64,000 nucleotides of DNA, taken from positions 186,001 through 250,000 of the forward strand of contig NZ_FNIZ01000003.1 of assembly GCF_900104185.1 (NCBI RefSeq), in the 5' to 3' direction. This document shows, one piece after another, positions 8,928-16,544 of the stretch (positions are counted from its first letter, which is position 1; each line of letters opens with the position of its first letter). This DNA is from Halobacillus aidingensis (GTDB taxonomy: Bacteria; Bacillota; Bacilli; Bacillales; Halobacillaceae). Below the pieces are notes generated by a model that did not search any database, was not told the DNA's origin, and saw only the letters and a program-made list of their open reading frames with translations. The translations under genes and the position numbers were made by a program.

Positions 8928-9589
8928 GGTGTCTGATCTGCCATGTTGAAACCATTCCTGCTGTCACGTGGGGAACGTTTTGGAAGCCTCCTGTTCAGAA
9001 AAAGATATGTCAGGAGTGTGAGGAACAAATGGATAAAATCACAACTCCTTTTTGCCCTGCGTGTCATCGTCCAGGGCATGAAGGGGTGTGTCAAGACTGT
9101 CAAAAATGGGAGAAAACAAACGCTGACCTATTAGAAAGAAATGTTGCTGTTTTTCCATACAATGAGTTCAATAAGGAACTTGTGGCTCGCTGGAAATATA
9201 GAGGGGACTATGCGTTGTTGGAAGCTTACAAGGCACACCTACAAAACGTGTGGTTAGCTTCAGGTTTTAAAGGGAAGCAGATTTTGAGTGTTCCTCTTAG
9301 TAGCAAGCGTCTCCATGAGCGTGGATTCAATCAATCAGAAGCTATTATCGTGGCCTTGGAGGAAGAGCACATCTCTATATTTGAACGGTCGCATAGTGAG
9401 AAACAGTCGAAAAGAGGACGGAAAGACCGCATGCAATCCGAGAACCCATTCCGTCTCCTGCATCCAGTTACAGCCCCCGTAGTCATTGTTGATGATATTT
9501 ACACGACAGGGAGAACGGTCCGCCATATGGCTTCGTTGCTGAAAAAGCAAGGTTGCCCTTCCATTTCTTCTTTTACTATTTTTCGCTGA
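8924..9589 (+). CDS. comFC: ComFC phosphoribosyltransferase-like competence protein
   Basis: 221-aa ComF/GntX family protein needed for DNA uptake together with ComFA. The N-terminal zinc region has CLIC at residues 3-6, CQEC and CPAC...CQDC. The C-terminal type I phosphoribosyltransferase domain has the PRPP loop VVIVDDIYTTGRTVRHMA near residue 180 and the RGFNQSE motif upstream. ATG overlaps the comFA stop (ATGA), indicating translational coupling. The 76-nt gap after it carries a sigma-D-like -10 element, so the flagellar genes downstream can be expressed independently of competence. Confidence 0.93.
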   Translation: MRCLICHVETIPAVTWGTFWKPPVQKKICQECEEQMDKITTPFCPACHRPGHEGVCQDCQKWEKTNADLLERNVAVFPYNEFNKELVARWKYRGDYALLEAYKAHLQNVWLASGFKGKQILSVPLSSKRLHERGFNQSEAIIVALEEEHISIFERSHSEKQSKRGRKDRMQSENPFRLLHPVTAPVVIVDDIYTTGRTVRHMASLLKKQGCPSISSFTIFR

Positions 9590-9623
9590 ATGGGCTATAG
9601 GACTTTTGAATCTCTTCTTCTGT

Positions 9624-9631
9624 GCCGATAT
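9624..9631 (+). promoter_or_regulatory. Sigma-D-type -10 element before yvyF
   Basis: GCCGATAT matches the sigma-D -10 consensus (GCCGATAA) at 7 of 8 positions. The expected TAAA -35 about 15 nt upstream is not convincing. In B. subtilis a sigma-D promoter drives the yvyF-flgM operon from the same place. Confidence 0.55.
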
Positions 9632-9665
9632 AATAGATAAATAGAGAACATGGAGGACGATGAAG

Positions 9666-10079
9666 ATGGGGGAATTAGCAAATTGCTCACGTTGTAATGG
9701 ACTTTTCTTGAAAGGATCAAGTACCGTTTGTCCAGAGTGTAGGAAGCAGGAAGAAAAAGACTTTCAAACCGTCTACGCCTTTTTAAGAAGAAAACAAAAC
9801 CGGACAGCGACTGTAGATGAAATTGAGGCAGGGACAGGAGTTTCTGAACGGCAGATCCGTAAGTTTGTCAAAGAGAAGCGGCTTCACCCTGCTCACTTTC
9901 CGAATGTGAGCTATGCATGTGAGAAGTGTGGAGCGTCCATCAGAGAAGACCGTTTATGCGATTCATGTAAAGGTTCGATTCAAAAGGGCCTCAATGTCCA
10001 AGAGCGTAATGAGTCATTGGAGAAAAGAAAAGAAGAGAAGGAACGGGAAAGGGCAAACAGGACTTATTATTCATGGTGA
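9666..10079 (+). CDS. yvyF: Flagellar operon protein YvyF
   Basis: 137 aa, the small zinc-binding protein found at the head of the flgM operon in Bacillaceae. ATG 9666 is chosen: GGAGG 8 nt upstream and the family start MGELANC; ATG 9660 leaves only 3 nt. Two four-cysteine knuckles bracket a winged-helix-like middle: CSRC...CPEC at residues 7-26, and CEKC...CDSC near residues 88-103, with a middle segment (ATVDEIEAGTGVSERQIRKFVKEKRL) like a MerR/HTH reader. The C-terminal tail is highly charged. Molecular function unknown. Confidence 0.88.
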   Translation: MGELANCSRCNGLFLKGSSTVCPECRKQEEKDFQTVYAFLRRKQNRTATVDEIEAGTGVSERQIRKFVKEKRLHPAHFPNVSYACEKCGASIREDRLCDSCKGSIQKGLNVQERNESLEKRKEEKERERANRTYYSW

Positions 10080-10117
10080 AATGAATCTTAAGCATGATTT
10101 ATATCTTCATGAGCCTT

Positions 10118-10125
10118 GTCGATAT
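10118..10125 (+). promoter_or_regulatory. Possible sigma-D-type -10 before flgM
   Basis: GTCGATAT, resembling the hag -10 element, lies 41 nt before the flgM start. No clear TAAA -35 is present. An overlapping TATAAT also allows a sigma-A reading. Confidence 0.35.
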
Positions 10126-10165
10126 AATGGGTAATAGATAGTCGGAAGGAAATGAGGTGACAGAA

Positions 10166-10426
10166 TTGAAAATCAACGGCCCGAATCAAACGAACTTAAA
10201 TCCATATCAAAAGCAGATGAACAAACAGGCAGAAACCGGACCGAAGAAGCAAGTGACCGATAAAATCGAGATTTCTGAGACCGCGAAACAGATGCAGGAA
10301 TCTGGGAAGAGCGATTCTGTACGGAAAAAGCTGGTCGACCAAGTGAAATCAGATGTACAGCAGGGAAATTATCAGGTGGATGCCAAGGCGACCGCTAAAA
10401 AGATGCTTGATTTTTGGTCGAAGTAA
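10166..10426 (+). CDS. flgM: Anti-sigma-D factor FlgM
   Basis: 86-aa anti-sigma factor that holds sigma-D inactive until the hook-basal body is complete. TTG 10166 is taken as start because GAGGTGA sits 5 nt before it and the resulting MKINGPNQTNLNPYQKQ matches B. subtilis FlgM (MKIN...NPYQK); GTG 10157 is the alternative. The conserved core DKIEISETAKQMQ (residues ~35-47) and the C-terminal amphipathic helices VRKKLVDQVKSDVQQGNYQVDAKATAKKMLDFW form the sigma-binding region. First gene of a tight flgM-flgN-flgK-flgL run. Confidence 0.92.
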   Translation: MKINGPNQTNLNPYQKQMNKQAETGPKKQVTDKIEISETAKQMQESGKSDSVRKKLVDQVKSDVQQGNYQVDAKATAKKMLDFWSK

Positions 10427-10444
10427 TTATAGAGGAGAATCATC

Positions 10445-10936
10445 ATGACGATCGATCCGGTCATCACTTATATGAAACAGCTTCAACAGTTGCATGAGAG
10501 TCTTTTGTCTTTGTCTCAAAAGAAAACAGAGGCATTAAAAACGAACGATGTAACTGGAATTCAACAACTGTTGATTCAGGAAAAGAAGCATGTTCAGGCG
10601 ATTGAAAAAATCGAAAAACAAAGAGAACGGTCAGTAGCTCAGTGGGCATCGGAAAAGGGTCTTCCTACACATGGGCGGACCGTATCCGAACTTATTGAAA
10701 TTCTCGATGGAGAGGAAAAAGAGAGGCTTCAGAACGCGTATGAAGCTCTCATCCTCGTATTAGCTGACTTGAAGCGACAGGAAACGTTGAACACAGAACT
10801 GACACAGCAATCGCTGCAGTTCATCAACATGTCACTCGACCTTCTCCAACCATCGATTCAGTCTGTGAATTATGGAGGGAAAGAGGGAAACAACAGTGGA
10901 ACGGCTAAACGTTCCATTTTCGATTCAAAAGCATAA
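10445..10936 (+). CDS. flgN: FlgN-family chaperone for hook-filament junction proteins
   Basis: 163-aa all-helical FlgN-type export chaperone (YvyG in B. subtilis) that protects FlgK and FlgL before secretion. Heptad-rich helices span residues ~5-135 (MKQLQQLHESLLSLSQKKTEAL, VQAIEKIEKQRERSVAQW, ADLKRQETLNTELTQQSLQFINMSLDLL). The flexible C-terminus (GGKEGNNSGTAKRSIFDSKA) is typical. Good ribosome site GAGGAGAA. It lies between flgM and its client gene flgK with short spacers. Confidence 0.9.
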   Translation: MTIDPVITYMKQLQQLHESLLSLSQKKTEALKTNDVTGIQQLLIQEKKHVQAIEKIEKQRERSVAQWASEKGLPTHGRTVSELIEILDGEEKERLQNAYEALILVLADLKRQETLNTELTQQSLQFINMSLDLLQPSIQSVNYGGKEGNNSGTAKRSIFDSKA

Positions 10937-10954
10937 AGCAGAGGAGTAACCATC

Positions 10955-12496
10955 ATGGGATCAACGTTTCACGGGTTGGAAGTAGCGAAGCGCGGGCTTT
11001 TCACTCAACAATCCGCTTTATATACGACAGGGCACAATATTGCTAATGCGAATACAGAAGGATACACAAGGCAGCGTGTGAATTTTGAGCAGACGGGGCC
11101 TTATCCACCGGCGTCAAGAAACCGTCCGGAGATTCCTGGTCAGGTCGGGAGTGGTGTGGAAGCAGGATCGATTGAACGTGTAAGAGTCGGCTTCCTTGAT
11201 CAACAGTATCGTGGTGAAAGTAGCAAGTCCGGCTATTATGATACTCGCTCTGATGCGTTAGGAAGGTTGGAAAATGTGATGAATGAACCTTCTGAAGATG
11301 GTCTTGCGAAGACGATGGACCGTTTTTGGCAATCGTTGCAGGACTTGTCCGTTAATCCAGAGGACTCTGGTGCGCGCTCTGTTGTACGTCAACGTGGTCA
11401 AGCCGTAGCAGAAACGTTCAACTACCTTTCCAACACCATCCAATCAATGCAGAAAGACGTTAAAACAGAGGTTGGTGTCACGGAAAAAGAAATCAATTCA
11501 TTGGCGAACCAAATCAATAATATCAATCAGCAAATTGCTGAAGTGGAACCACATGGTATGGTTCCGAACGATTTGTATGATGAACGTGATCGGTTGGTCG
11601 ATCAACTATCACAACATATGAATATCGAAGTGAAATACGAAGATACACCTTCCTCTGCTGATCCACTGGCTATGGGGAAAGCGAGCATTTCGATTGTAGG
11701 TAACAACGGGCAACCTCTGGAACCACCGGCCACACTTGTGGATGGTGCGGCGAATGAAGTGAACACCCTAAAAGTCAATTATGACAAAGGAGAAGTTCAC
11801 GCTAGCAGTATCCAAGTCGGAGGCAGTGCTTCCTATTCTATAGAAGACTTCTCATCACAAGGTAAATTGAAAGGACTGCTTTATTCCGGAGGCTACAAGC
11901 AAGGCAACGAGAAAAAAGGGAGCTATTCGCAAATGCTTTCCGATTTGGATAGAATGGCCACAGGTTTTGCGCGCGAGTTCAACAATGTCCATACTCAGGG
12001 GGAATCTTTAAATAGTATCGAAAACGGCGATGAAGTTCCTAACTTTTTCAATATTGATATGGAAGCAGAAGGAGTCATCGAAGGTGTAGCAGGTACCATT
12101 GGTTTGACCGATGAAATCTTAGCAGATGGGGATCATATTGCTGCAGCTGTCTCGGATCAAGCTGGGGATGGAGAAAATGCTTCAAATCTAGCTGACGTGC
12201 AAAACGAACCGAATGCAGTTTTTGGTGAAGAAACTTCTATGGACAGCTTTTATGAATCGATGATCGGTACAATGGCTGTCGAAACACAGGAAGCAGAACG
12301 GATGTCAAGAAACGCGGGCACACTTAAAAGCTCTGTAGATGAACAAAGGCAGTCCGTCAGTTCTGTGTCATTGGATGAAGAAATGTCGAACATGATCAAG
12401 TTCCAACACGCGTATAATGCAGCAGCGAGGAACATTACTGTCGTCGATGAAATGCTTGATCGGGTCATCAATCAAATGGGACGAGTAGGAAGGTAG
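10955..12496 (+). CDS. flgK: Flagellar hook-associated protein 1, FlgK
   Basis: 513-aa hook-filament junction protein. The N-terminal D0 helix (STFHGLEVAKRGLFTQQSALYTTGHNIANANTEGYTRQRV) has the flagellar rod/hook signature ALxxxxHNIANANTxGYxRQ. The C-terminal D0 (VSLDEEMSNMIKFQHAYNAAARNITVVDEMLDRVINQMG) is the canonical partner. The middle is acidic (NGDEVPNFFNIDMEAEG, SDQAGDGENASN), consistent with a halophile. Exported through the flagellar type III apparatus without a cleaved signal. 12 nt upstream of flgL. Confidence 0.96.
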   Translation: MGSTFHGLEVAKRGLFTQQSALYTTGHNIANANTEGYTRQRVNFEQTGPYPPASRNRPEIPGQVGSGVEAGSIERVRVGFLDQQYRGESSKSGYYDTRSDALGRLENVMNEPSEDGLAKTMDRFWQSLQDLSVNPEDSGARSVVRQRGQAVAETFNYLSNTIQSMQKDVKTEVGVTEKEINSLANQINNINQQIAEVEPHGMVPNDLYDERDRLVDQLSQHMNIEVKYEDTPSSADPLAMGKASISIVGNNGQPLEPPATLVDGAANEVNTLKVNYDKGEVHASSIQVGGSASYSIEDFSSQGKLKGLLYSGGYKQGNEKKGSYSQMLSDLDRMATGFAREFNNVHTQGESLNSIENGDEVPNFFNIDMEAEGVIEGVAGTIGLTDEILADGDHIAAAVSDQAGDGENASNLADVQNEPNAVFGEETSMDSFYESMIGTMAVETQEAERMSRNAGTLKSSVDEQRQSVSSVSLDEEMSNMIKFQHAYNAAARNITVVDEMLDRVINQMGRVGR

Positions 12497-12507
12497 GTGA
12501 ATGACTG

Positions 12508-13389
12508 ATGCGTGTAACTCAAAGTATGCTTTCGAATAATATGCTACGAAACTTGAGTGATAGTTATAGAAACATGGGGAAGTATCAGGAGCAATTATCC
12601 ACAGGTAAGAAAATTTCGCGACCTTCCCAAGATCCTGTGGTAGCTATGAAAGGCATTAATTACCGCCAGCAAGTAACAGAAGTGGAGCAATTCCAGCGTA
12701 ATATCGGCGAAGTCCACAACTGGATGGATAATAGTGATGCAGCTCTTGATAAAGCGACGCAGGCGATGCAGCGGGTTCGAGAGCTGACGGTTCAGGCGAG
12801 TAATGAGACCTATAATTCTGACCAACTTAGTGCGGTGGGCAAAGAAATTCGCCAATTAAAGGAACATATTGGTTCCATTGCTAATACAAAAGTGAATCAT
12901 AAATATATTTTCAATGGTTCGAATACAACGGAAGCTCCTTTTGATATGGAAGATTTAGAAGGTTCTGTATCGCCTGGGAATGATCCGATCAATATCGAAG
13001 TTTCATCTGGCGTTAAGCTTCAGACGAATATTACCCCTGGGAATGTGTTTAATCAGAAACTTTTTGAAGACCTCGAGAATTTCGCATCTGCACTTGAAGG
13101 TGATACAACCCAGGGAGAACTTGGGGATTTTATTGAATCATTCGACGGTCATATCGGAAATATCGTTAACGAACGCGCCGATTTGGGGGCACGGATGAAC
13201 CGTGTGGATTTGATTGAGGATCGTTTGGAATCACAAAAAGTAAGTGCAACAAGAATGATGTCTGATAACGAAGATGCGGATATTGAAAAAGTGATCACGG
13301 ATTTAAAAACACAGGAAAGTGTCCATAGAGCGGCGATGGGCGTTGGAGCCCGAATCATCCAGCCATCGTTGATGGATTTTCTAAGATAA
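12508..13389 (+). CDS. flgL: Flagellar hook-associated protein 3, FlgL
   Basis: 293-aa flagellin-like junction protein between FlgK and filament. N-terminal D0/D1 MRVTQSMLSNNMLRNLSDSYRNMGKYQEQLSTGKKISRPSQDPVVAMKG matches the FlgL family; the D1 segment AMQRVRELTVQASNETY follows. The C-terminus (LKTQESVHRAAMGVGARIIQPSLMDFLR) ends in the usual LR-type residues. Ribosome site AGGTGA. A terminator follows directly, so flgM-flgL forms one unit and yviE starts another. Confidence 0.95.
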   Translation: MRVTQSMLSNNMLRNLSDSYRNMGKYQEQLSTGKKISRPSQDPVVAMKGINYRQQVTEVEQFQRNIGEVHNWMDNSDAALDKATQAMQRVRELTVQASNETYNSDQLSAVGKEIRQLKEHIGSIANTKVNHKYIFNGSNTTEAPFDMEDLEGSVSPGNDPINIEVSSGVKLQTNITPGNVFNQKLFEDLENFASALEGDTTQGELGDFIESFDGHIGNIVNERADLGARMNRVDLIEDRLESQKVSATRMMSDNEDADIEKVITDLKTQESVHRAAMGVGARIIQPSLMDFLR

Positions 13390-13422
13390 GGCTGTCTCGA
13401 TTTGAGACAGTCTTGTTTTTTG
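13390..13422 (+). terminator. flgL terminator
   Basis: GGCTGTCTC / GAGACAGTC hairpin followed by TTGTTTTTT. Confidence 0.8.
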
Positions 13423-13465
13423 AATAAGCTTTTGATTACAAGGGACTTCATAAGGAGGGACGCGG

Positions 13466-14017
13466 ATGGATATTCCTAAGCTTCAGGTGCAGTCCACTCA
13501 AGGAAGGGTCGGACTGACGGTTCATGAGCCGAAACAAACGATAGAGCAGCATAAAGCTGACCAGTCGATTCAACAGCCGAAAGCGGACATGAAGATTGAG
13601 CAGAAGCCCGGCAAACTGACGATCGATCAGACAAATGCGTGGCATAACCTTGATTTAAAAAATGTATTGGTACGAACAGAAGAACTTGTTGGGATTGCGA
13701 AGAATATATGGATGGAAGGTCTTGCTCGTGTCTCTCGTGAAGGGGATGAGCTTATGCGCATTGAAAATGGTGGGAATCCTATTGCAGCCCAGGCGAAGCG
13801 GAATGCAGGGTTTGATTTTACTTTTCAACCCGGTGGCCGTCCGGCATATGAACTTGTTCAAACGATTTTTCAGCCGGGTGATGCGCAGATTGATATCCAG
13901 CGACGTGACCCGATCATTGATAATAAGAAGCGAGAGCCTGAACATCACTACCGTCCCGGGAATGTTGATGTGAGCATGGAACAAATGCCAGACTTGAAGA
14001 TTGATTGGAAGGTGTAA
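13466..14017 (+). CDS. yviE: YviE/DUF6470 flagellar-locus protein
   Basis: 183 aa. Starts MDIPKLQVQSTQGRVGLTVHEPKQTIEQHKADQSIQQPKADMKIEQKPGKLTIDQTNAW, the repeated beta-strand-like pattern of the YviE family found upstream of fliW in Bacillaceae. No membrane segment or catalytic motif. Ribosome site AAGGAGGGA. The stop is 2 nt before the fliW start, so the two are probably translated together. Function not established; position suggests flagellin homeostasis or filament assembly. Confidence 0.85.
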   Translation: MDIPKLQVQSTQGRVGLTVHEPKQTIEQHKADQSIQQPKADMKIEQKPGKLTIDQTNAWHNLDLKNVLVRTEELVGIAKNIWMEGLARVSREGDELMRIENGGNPIAAQAKRNAGFDFTFQPGGRPAYELVQTIFQPGDAQIDIQRRDPIIDNKKREPEHHYRPGNVDVSMEQMPDLKIDWKV

Positions 14018-14019
14018 AT

Positions 14020-14466
14020 ATGAAAATCGAAACAAAATATTTTGGTGCGATAGAGGTTGATAAGAAAGAATGTATTGAATTCCCTGCCGGACTGCCAGGG
14101 TTTGAAAGTTATCATTCTTTTGTTCTTTTACCTGTTGATGAATTAGGTACATACTTTGCGTTACAGTCTTTGGAAGAAGCAGGTCTTTCGCTCATCGTCA
14201 CAAACCCTTATTATTTTTATAAAGATTATGAGTTTGACATTAACGAAGAAGAGTTGGGTATAGAGCGTACAGAAGATATCGCTGTTTATAATGTCGTTAC
14301 ATTGCATGCCCCATTTGAGAAGTCAACGTTGAATCTGCAGGCTCCTATTGTGATGAACACGGCTGAAGGAAAAGCAAAGCAGTTGATTTTAAATCGACCA
14401 GAATACAAAACGAAACATCCGTTGATTCCGTCAGGGAAAGGCGGTGAATCTCATGCTCGTACTTAA
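14020..14466 (+). CDS. fliW: Flagellar assembly factor FliW
   Basis: 148-aa FliW. It binds either cytoplasmic flagellin or CsrA; when flagellin is exported, freed FliW sequesters CsrA and relieves hag translation. ATG 14020 has the AAGGTG site inside the yviE end. Family motifs: [75 protein letters not shown] and [17 protein letters not shown]. The 3' end overlaps csrA by 14 nt, so partners are co-produced. Confidence 0.95.
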   Translation: MKIETKYFGAIEVDKKECIEFPAGLPGFESYHSFVLLPVDELGTYFALQSLEEAGLSLIVTNPYYFYKDYEFDINEEELGIERTEDIAVYNVVTLHAPFEKSTLNLQAPIVMNTAEGKAKQLILNRPEYKTKHPLIPSGKGGESHART

Positions 14467-14680
14467 CCGCAAAGAAGGTGAGTCTGTCAGAGTAGGTGAT
14501 GATATCACCATTACCGTTGTCAGTGTCGAAGGTGGACAGGTGAAATTGGGGGTTGAAGCACCTAAAAGTGTTGGGATTCATCGTCAGGAAGTGTATGTGG
14601 CGATTGAGAAAGAGAATGCGGAGGCTGCAAATGTGTCTGGAGATTTGCTGAATCTATTAAAAAATGCGAAAAAAGATTAA
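14453..14680 (+). CDS. csrA: Carbon storage regulator CsrA
   Basis: 75-aa dimeric RNA-binding protein that blocks hag translation in Bacillus. ATG 14453 gives the canonical [48 protein letters not shown], including N-terminal Leu4 and the GIHRxEVY motif with the RNA-contacting Arg in the HR pair. The C-terminus is extended ([21 protein letters not shown]), as in Gram-positive CsrA where this part contacts FliW. Overlaps fliW. Its stop codon supplies the TAAA of the hag sigma-D promoter. Confidence 0.97.
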   Translation: MLVLNRKEGESVRVGDDITITVVSVEGGQVKLGVEAPKSVGIHRQEVYVAIEKENAEAANVSGDLLNLLKNAKKD

Positions 14681-14704
14681 AAAGTTTGGGGAGTCGGTCG
14701 ATAT
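14678..14704 (+). promoter_or_regulatory. Sigma-D promoter of hag
   Basis: TAAA (14678-14681), exactly 15 nt spacer, then GTCGATAT (14697-14704), against the sigma-D consensus TAAA-N15-GCCGATAA. The -35 uses the csrA stop codon. Predicted transcription start is about 14710-14712. Confidence 0.82.
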
Positions 14705-14746
14705 AAGTAATGTAAAACATTACATAAGTCGGCCGACTTTTTGTTT
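14692..14746 (+). terminator. csrA terminator, overlapping the hag promoter
   Basis: Outer arms AGTCGGTCGA / TCGGCCGACT (one G-U pair), inner hairpin GTAATGT / ACATTAC, then TTTTTGTTTT. The left arm contains the sigma-D -10 region, so transcripts arriving from csrA form the full hairpin, while hag transcripts begin inside it and lack the left arm. Confidence 0.78.
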
Positions 14747-14758
14747 TGTAACTAGAGG

Positions 14759-14796
14759 ATCACACAAGGATGTGTGGTTACTTATTTCAAGGAGGA
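14759..14796 (+). promoter_or_regulatory. CsrA-binding leader of hag
   Basis: A hairpin with stem CACACA / TGTGTG (14761-14776) displays AGGA in its loop; ACAAGGATGT is an exact match to the CsrA consensus ACANGGANGU. A second GGA lies in the ribosome site AAGGAGGA (14789-14796). This is the two-site layout known from the B. subtilis hag leader. Confidence 0.8.
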
Positions 14797-14805
14797 ATTT
14801 TCAGG

Positions 14806-16321
14806 ATGAGAATTAATCATAATATTGCTGCGCTTAATACGCACCGACAACTGGGTCAAGCAAACAATGCACAACAAAATTCAATGGAAAAGCTTTCATC
14901 AGGTCTTAGAATTAACCGTGCTGGTGACGATGCAGCAGGTTTATCAATATCTGAAAAAATGCGTGGTCAAATAAGAGGCTTAGACCAAGCTTCTCGGAAT
15001 GCACAAGATGGAATTTCTCTAATTCAGACTGCTGAGGGTGCATTAAGCGAAACACACAGTATTCTCCAAAGAATGCGTGAGCTTTCTGTGCAAGGTGCAA
15101 ATGATACAAATGACACTGTGGATAGAGAGGCTATTCAAGAAGAATTAGATTCCTTGAAAACAGAAGTAACTCGTATTGGTAAATCAACTGAATTCAATGG
15201 GAAAAACCTTCTTGATGGAACAATGGGAAGTGACGTTTCTTTAGGAAGTAGCCTGACTGTAGCAAATGGTATCAACAATATAACTACAGATGGTGCACCT
15301 GCTGCTTCATATACAGTTGCTGTTGAAGATGCTACTGTTTCAGGAACTAAAATTACTATAAGCAATGGTAATGGTGAGACTCAAGTTATTGATGATATTG
15401 CTACACCTGCAGCCGGAGATTCTTCTACAGTGAAATTTGATGCTTTTGGAATTTCTTTAGAACTTAATGATGCTATTAACACAGCAGGAGAGACTAATAT
15501 TGCAGCTTCAGCTGGAGCGACGGAAACAATTACTGTTAACGCTTCTGGTGTCGACTTCCAAATTGGTGCTAACAATAAGGCTGAGCAAAAGTTAAATGTT
15601 ACAATTGATGATATGAAGGCTACAGCCCTTGGTGTTGGTGGTTCATCTGCAAACAACTCATGGTCTGTTGATGATGTAGATGTTTCTGACGCAGCAAATG
15701 CACGCGAATCCATTGATGTAATTGAAAAAGCTATAAACCAAGTTTCTACACAACGATCTGAACTTGGTGCATTCCAAAACCGTCTCGATCACACAATCAA
15801 TAACTTAGGTACATCTTCTGAAAACCTAACTGCTGCGGAATCTCGTATCCGTGACGTAGATTATGCTTTAGCTTCATAAGCTAAACACAGTCGTCCTGGC
15901 TGGTAACGGCTAGTGATTATAATCGGGTGAATTGCTGGAAACCCCTTAGAACTTTTCTTACCACAACGTAGTTGGAAACGACAAACGTGAAGGTGAAAAA
16001 AAGAAGAGATTGGGCAATCAGCAGCCAAGCTCCTGTCTTGAAAAAGTGGAGAAGGTTCAACGACTAGGATACACCACCGTTTAAGGTGATGAAATCCGTA
16101 GGTGAAACAATGGTCATCAGCATTGTGGATCTAAAGCGCCCGACCCCTACTATATGCTAGAGGGTGAAGATATAGTCTAGTCATTTATGAAAGTAAATGG
16201 ACACACGATGGCGTCAGAAATGATGAATCAAACCAAGAATTCAATTCTTGCGCAAGCTTCTCAAGCGATGCTTGCTAAAGCGAATCAACAACCACAAGGA
16301 GTTCTTCAACTTCTACGTTAA
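14806..16321 (+). CDS. hag: Flagellin, coding sequence split by a group I intron: join(14806..15861,16208..16321)
   Basis: Filament subunit. Exon 1 (352 codons) starts at ATG 14806 with AGGAGGA upstream and encodes MRINHNIAALNTHRQLGQ, the SSGLRINRAGDDAAGLSISEKMRGQIRGL D0/D1 core, a variable acidic middle (residues ~170-300) and the C-terminal D1 helix ending NLTAAESRIRDVD. Unspliced, the frame runs five codons into the intron and stops at 15877-15879 (357 aa). Exon 2 encodes MASEMMNQTKNSILAQASQAMLAKANQQPQGVLQLLR, the conserved C-terminal D0. Joining after GAT (15861) and before ATG (16208) gives the standard RDVDMASEMM sequence and a 389-aa protein. Without splicing the product would lack the polymerisation and FliS-binding tail. 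Reading-frame evidence is direct; splice points are inferred from P1 pairing and protein conservation. Confidence 0.9.
15862..16207 (+). ncRNA. Group I self-splicing intron in hag (346 nt, no ORF)
   Basis: Core elements occur in the canonical order: P AATTGCTGGAAA (15930-15941), Q AATCAGCAGCC (16016-16026), R GGTTCAACGACTAGG (16054-16068), S AAGATATAGTCT (16167-16178). P4 pairs TTGCTG with CAGCAG; P7 pairs GACTA (16062-16066) with TAGTC (16173-16177). P1: exon-intron GAT-TATG opposes CACAGTC (15886-15892), placing T15861 opposite G15890 as the splice-site wobble, with the stem extended by TTTAGCTT/AAGCTAAA. P2 is TGGCTG-GTAA-CGGCTA (GNRA loop); a P5-side hairpin ends in GTTG-GAAA-CGAC; P9 is CATTTA/TAAATG. 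The intron ends in G16207. Exon-IGS pairing is short (3 bp before mismatches), so the exact 5' site is less certain than intron identity. Group I introns in flagellin genes are known from thermophilic Bacillus/Geobacillus. Confidence 0.88.
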
Positions 16322-16328
16322 TAAAGAT

Positions 16329-16359
16329 AAAAAGGCCCTCATTCTTGAGGGTCTTTTTC
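16329..16359 (+). terminator. hag terminator
   Basis: AAAGGCCCTCA / TGAGGGTCTTT hairpin with T5, 8 nt after the exon 2 stop. Its position shows that the transcription unit includes exon 2. Confidence 0.87.
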
Positions 16360-16544
16360 TATGTCATAGATGGTTTCATTAATAAACTATGCATATAAAA
16401 AGATCATATGTTCTGTATGTGGTGTTTCTTAGCCATTATTATTATGGGATCTCTACTTAGTAATTAAATCCCTTAATACGTTTAATTATTATCACCTCAA
16501 ACCGATATAAAAAGAAACTACATAGCGTTAGGGAGTTGTTGAAG

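Noticed and set aside
15877-15879. Premature stop making hag a pseudogene
   Set aside because: The missing C-terminus is intact downstream in clean frame, followed by a terminator, and the gap has a complete group I intron core; splicing explains it better than decay.
15862-16207. Group II intron, riboswitch or mobile element with endonuclease
   Set aside because: No GTGYG start or domain V/AY end of group II; core is group I; no open frame long enough for a homing endonuclease.
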